From NCBI RefSeq assembly GCF_000473145.1, contig NZ_KI421500.1:2505725-2569724 (forward strand): a stretch of DNA of 64,000 bases, read 5' to 3'. The first letter of the stretch is position 1. Each line of letters opens with the position of its first letter. The position numbers and the translations under genes were made by a program. Of the stretch, positions 63,301-64,000 are shown piece by piece. Source of the DNA: Leisingera daeponensis DSM 23529. GTDB lineage: Bacteria > Pseudomonadota > Alphaproteobacteria > Rhodobacterales > Rhodobacteraceae. The notes beneath the pieces are model-generated. The model worked only from the letters and a program-made list of their open reading frames with translations. It did not search any database and had not been told where the DNA came from.

Positions 63301-63785
63301 CGCCGCCGCGCCTTGGGCTTGGCATTGATCAGCTCGGCAATCTGCCCCTGCCGGACCAGCGCCGGCGAATGCGCCCCGGTGGAAGCATCGGCAAACAGCA
63401 TCTGCACATCGCGCGCCCGCACGTCCTTGCCGTTGGATTTATAGGCGCTGCCCACATCACGGGTGATCCGCCGCACGATCTCCAGAATATCGCTGTCATT
63501 GAAACCGGAGGGCGCCAGCCGTTCCGAGTTGTCGATCTGCAGGCTCACCTCAGCAAAGTTGCGCGCAGGCCGCGACGTGGTGCCGGCAAAGATCACGTCC
63601 TCCATGCCGCCGCCGCGCATTGCCTTGGCACGGGTCTCGCCCATTACCCAGCGCAAAGCTTCGAGAAGATTGGATTTGCCGCAACCGTTTGGACCCACAA
63701 CCCCTGTCAGCCCATCGGCAATGACCAGTTCGGTAGGATCAACAAAGCTTTTGAAGCCGTTCAGCCTGAGCTTGGAAAACCGCAA
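60330..63785 (-). CDS. smc: Chromosome segregation protein SMC
   Basis: The core condensin ATPase, 1151 aa. N-terminal Walker A VGPNGCGKSNL (31-38 core), the signature LLSGGEQTLTAMALIFAVF and Walker B ICVLDEVDAPLDD at the C-terminus, with two long coiled coils and a hinge near 500-620. The composition (Ala/Glu/Arg-rich helices) is normal. scpA/scpB are not in the window. Preceded by a short gap and the tail of another minus-strand gene. Confidence 0.96.
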   Translation of the reverse strand: MRFSKLRLNGFKSFVDPTELVIADGLTGVVGPNGCGKSNLLEALRWVMGETRAKAMRGGGMEDVIFAGTTSRPARNFAEVSLQIDNSERLAPSGFNDSDILEIVRRITRDVGSAYKSNGKDVRARDVQMLFADASTGAHSPALVRQGQIAELINAKPKARRRILEEAAGISGLYQRRHEAELKLKNTEGNLLRVDDVIEQLAGQLAQLAKQARQAQRYREIGEKLRLSEGMLLYRRWREADEARLASEDELRARVEQASKAEALVRAAAAQRGTFEEKLPPLREEEAIAAAVLQRLVVQRDSLSDQEAQARQAIERLSSRIIQLGNDIERESGLNNDAGQTIERLEWEQRELSKAGEGHDGRLAEAAELARDAGSILQAREDHLAQVTEDVARLAARHQSARRAVEDCQRALGRSDGEAEKARAAQSEARQALGLAAEKFEAATAAEEEAREASEAAEEALAAADELRTETQSLEAEARSQRSEAEGELGALRAEVTALAKLVERDTAEGGQILDELTVAPGYEKALGAALADDLRAPLAEADGPTGWVSLPGYDHDAELPEGVQPLSLFVSGPEALSRRVAQIGLVDGDAAAGLQAQLKPGQRLVTVEGDLWRWDGYRAWAEDAPSAAALRLEQLNKLEALKQDMERVSAKAEGARGAHEMLLRKLEEVTLADQNARQARRLADQRVADSARALSRAEADRNLAEGKLETLGIAVSRHEEDALNAGLQLKEAEKALGELGDLDQARAAVEEIKQSVEAARITMLTHRSSHDELRREGEARTKRAQEVTKELSGWRHRLNSAKQRIEELAERREASQEELEEANAVPAEIAEKREELNEAISGAEARKSAATEALISAEAELREAVQKERECERLASEAREARARSEARSDAAKDAVTQAAGRIIEAQQITPQALLEKLGVSPDEMPPSEGLEADVDRYKRQRDALGAVNLRAEEDARGVQNEHDTLVAEKLDLEGAVKTLRDGIASLNREGRERLLTAFEQVNSSFAMLFTHLFGGGEANLVMVESDDPLDAGLEIMCQPPGKKLSTLSLLSGGEQTLTAMALIFAVFLSNPAPICVLDEVDAPLDDANVTRFCDLLDEMCRQTDTRFLIITHHAVTMARMDRLFGVTMQEKGVSQLVSVDLKKAEAMVA

Positions 63786-63950
63786 AGCTGCCCCTTCGTG
63801 ATTCCGTATGGAGAAAGTTCAGCGGGTCTTATCGCGTGTGTCAACGCTCCGCACCCCCAAATCGGGGCAGGATTGCTTCAATCCACACCATATCTTGTGG
63901 ATAACCTGCTTGTTCCGGCAGGGTTTCGCCAAGCCGGGGCAGTTTGGCCG

Positions 63951-64000
63951 TCAGGCGGACCGCAACAGCCGCCCCAGCCGGGCGATACCCTCCTGGATGG
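63951..64000 (-). CDS. C-terminal end of a gene running out of the window (partial)
   Basis: The last 15 codons on the minus strand read IQEGIARLGRLLRSA and end at TGA 63951-63953. Such an amphipathic EGIxRLxxLL tail is common in PLP-dependent aminotransferases of the MocR/AspC type, but too little is visible to name it. Confidence 0.35.
   Translation of the reverse strand, partial: IQEGIARLGRLLRSA

Overview
The window is about 64 kb of GC-rich chromosome (mostly above 60% GC by eye) from an alphaproteobacterium of the Rhodobacteraceae, most likely the Roseobacter group (Leisingera, Phaeobacter or Ruegeria type). The signs are the truncated HprK, the ChvG/ChvI-PckA cluster, a probable methylsuccinyl-CoA dehydrogenase, many small Rhodobacteraceae-type hypotheticals, and roseobacter-type intergenic elements. 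No rRNA, CRISPR array, integrase, transposase or prophage was seen. The only tRNA is tRNA-Trp.

Layout. 1-9900 is the conserved transcription/translation block on the minus strand: tuf, tRNA-Trp, secE, nusG, rplK, rplA, rplJ, rplL, and the 5' end of rpoB. It is interrupted by a TPR/OGT-like gene plus an acyltransferase gene between tuf and secE, and by an AT-rich SH3-domain gene between nusG and rplK. 9900-19600 holds a lipoprotein, parC, a second SH3 protein, an SDR, a small HIG1-like membrane protein, a PduO-type adenosyltransferase, etfBA and 3-hydroxybutyryl-CoA dehydrogenase. 19600-27000 is an acyltransferase followed by the regulatory cluster HPr, EIIA(Man-type), RapZ, short HprK, ChvG and ChvI (minus strand), divergent from pckA. 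27000-34300 holds a small PAS/chemoreceptor-tip protein, a dGTPase, a cation diffusion facilitator, a TauE-type exporter, the methylsuccinyl-CoA dehydrogenase candidate, an SGNH lipoprotein and a META lipoprotein.

34256-45131 is a minus-strand housekeeping run: recO, DUF1491, era, rnc, lepB, acpS, pdxJ, DUF2062, rsh, rpoZ, folK. A plus-strand multicopper oxidase sits between era and rnc. 45269-54970 carries a NYN-domain protein, cytochrome c, ispH, a lysE remnant, a methyltransferase, rnhA, a TRIC-like channel, a glycosyltransferase, GlsB-like, fmt, two peptide deformylase genes (one with a damaged active site), a PatB/MalY lyase and an L,D-transpeptidase. 55186-64000 holds glutathionyl-hydroquinone reductase, cobC-cbiB, a lytic transglycosylase, two small secreted proteins, smc, and the last codons of a further gene.

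How the genes connect. EtfAB would accept electrons from the acyl-CoA dehydrogenase; with Hbd this fits acetyl-CoA/crotonyl-CoA (ethylmalonyl-CoA) metabolism and beta-oxidation. The HprK/HPr/EIIA set has no sugar permease here and sits next to ChvGI and pckA, which suggests regulation linking carbon state, envelope signals and gluconeogenesis. No complete new defence or mobile system was found. The most unusual signals are the catalytically altered deformylase paralogue, the OGT-like protein lacking UDP-contact residues, three inverted repeats spaced exactly 22 bp apart upstream of etfB, and accessory genes inserted into normally contiguous operons.
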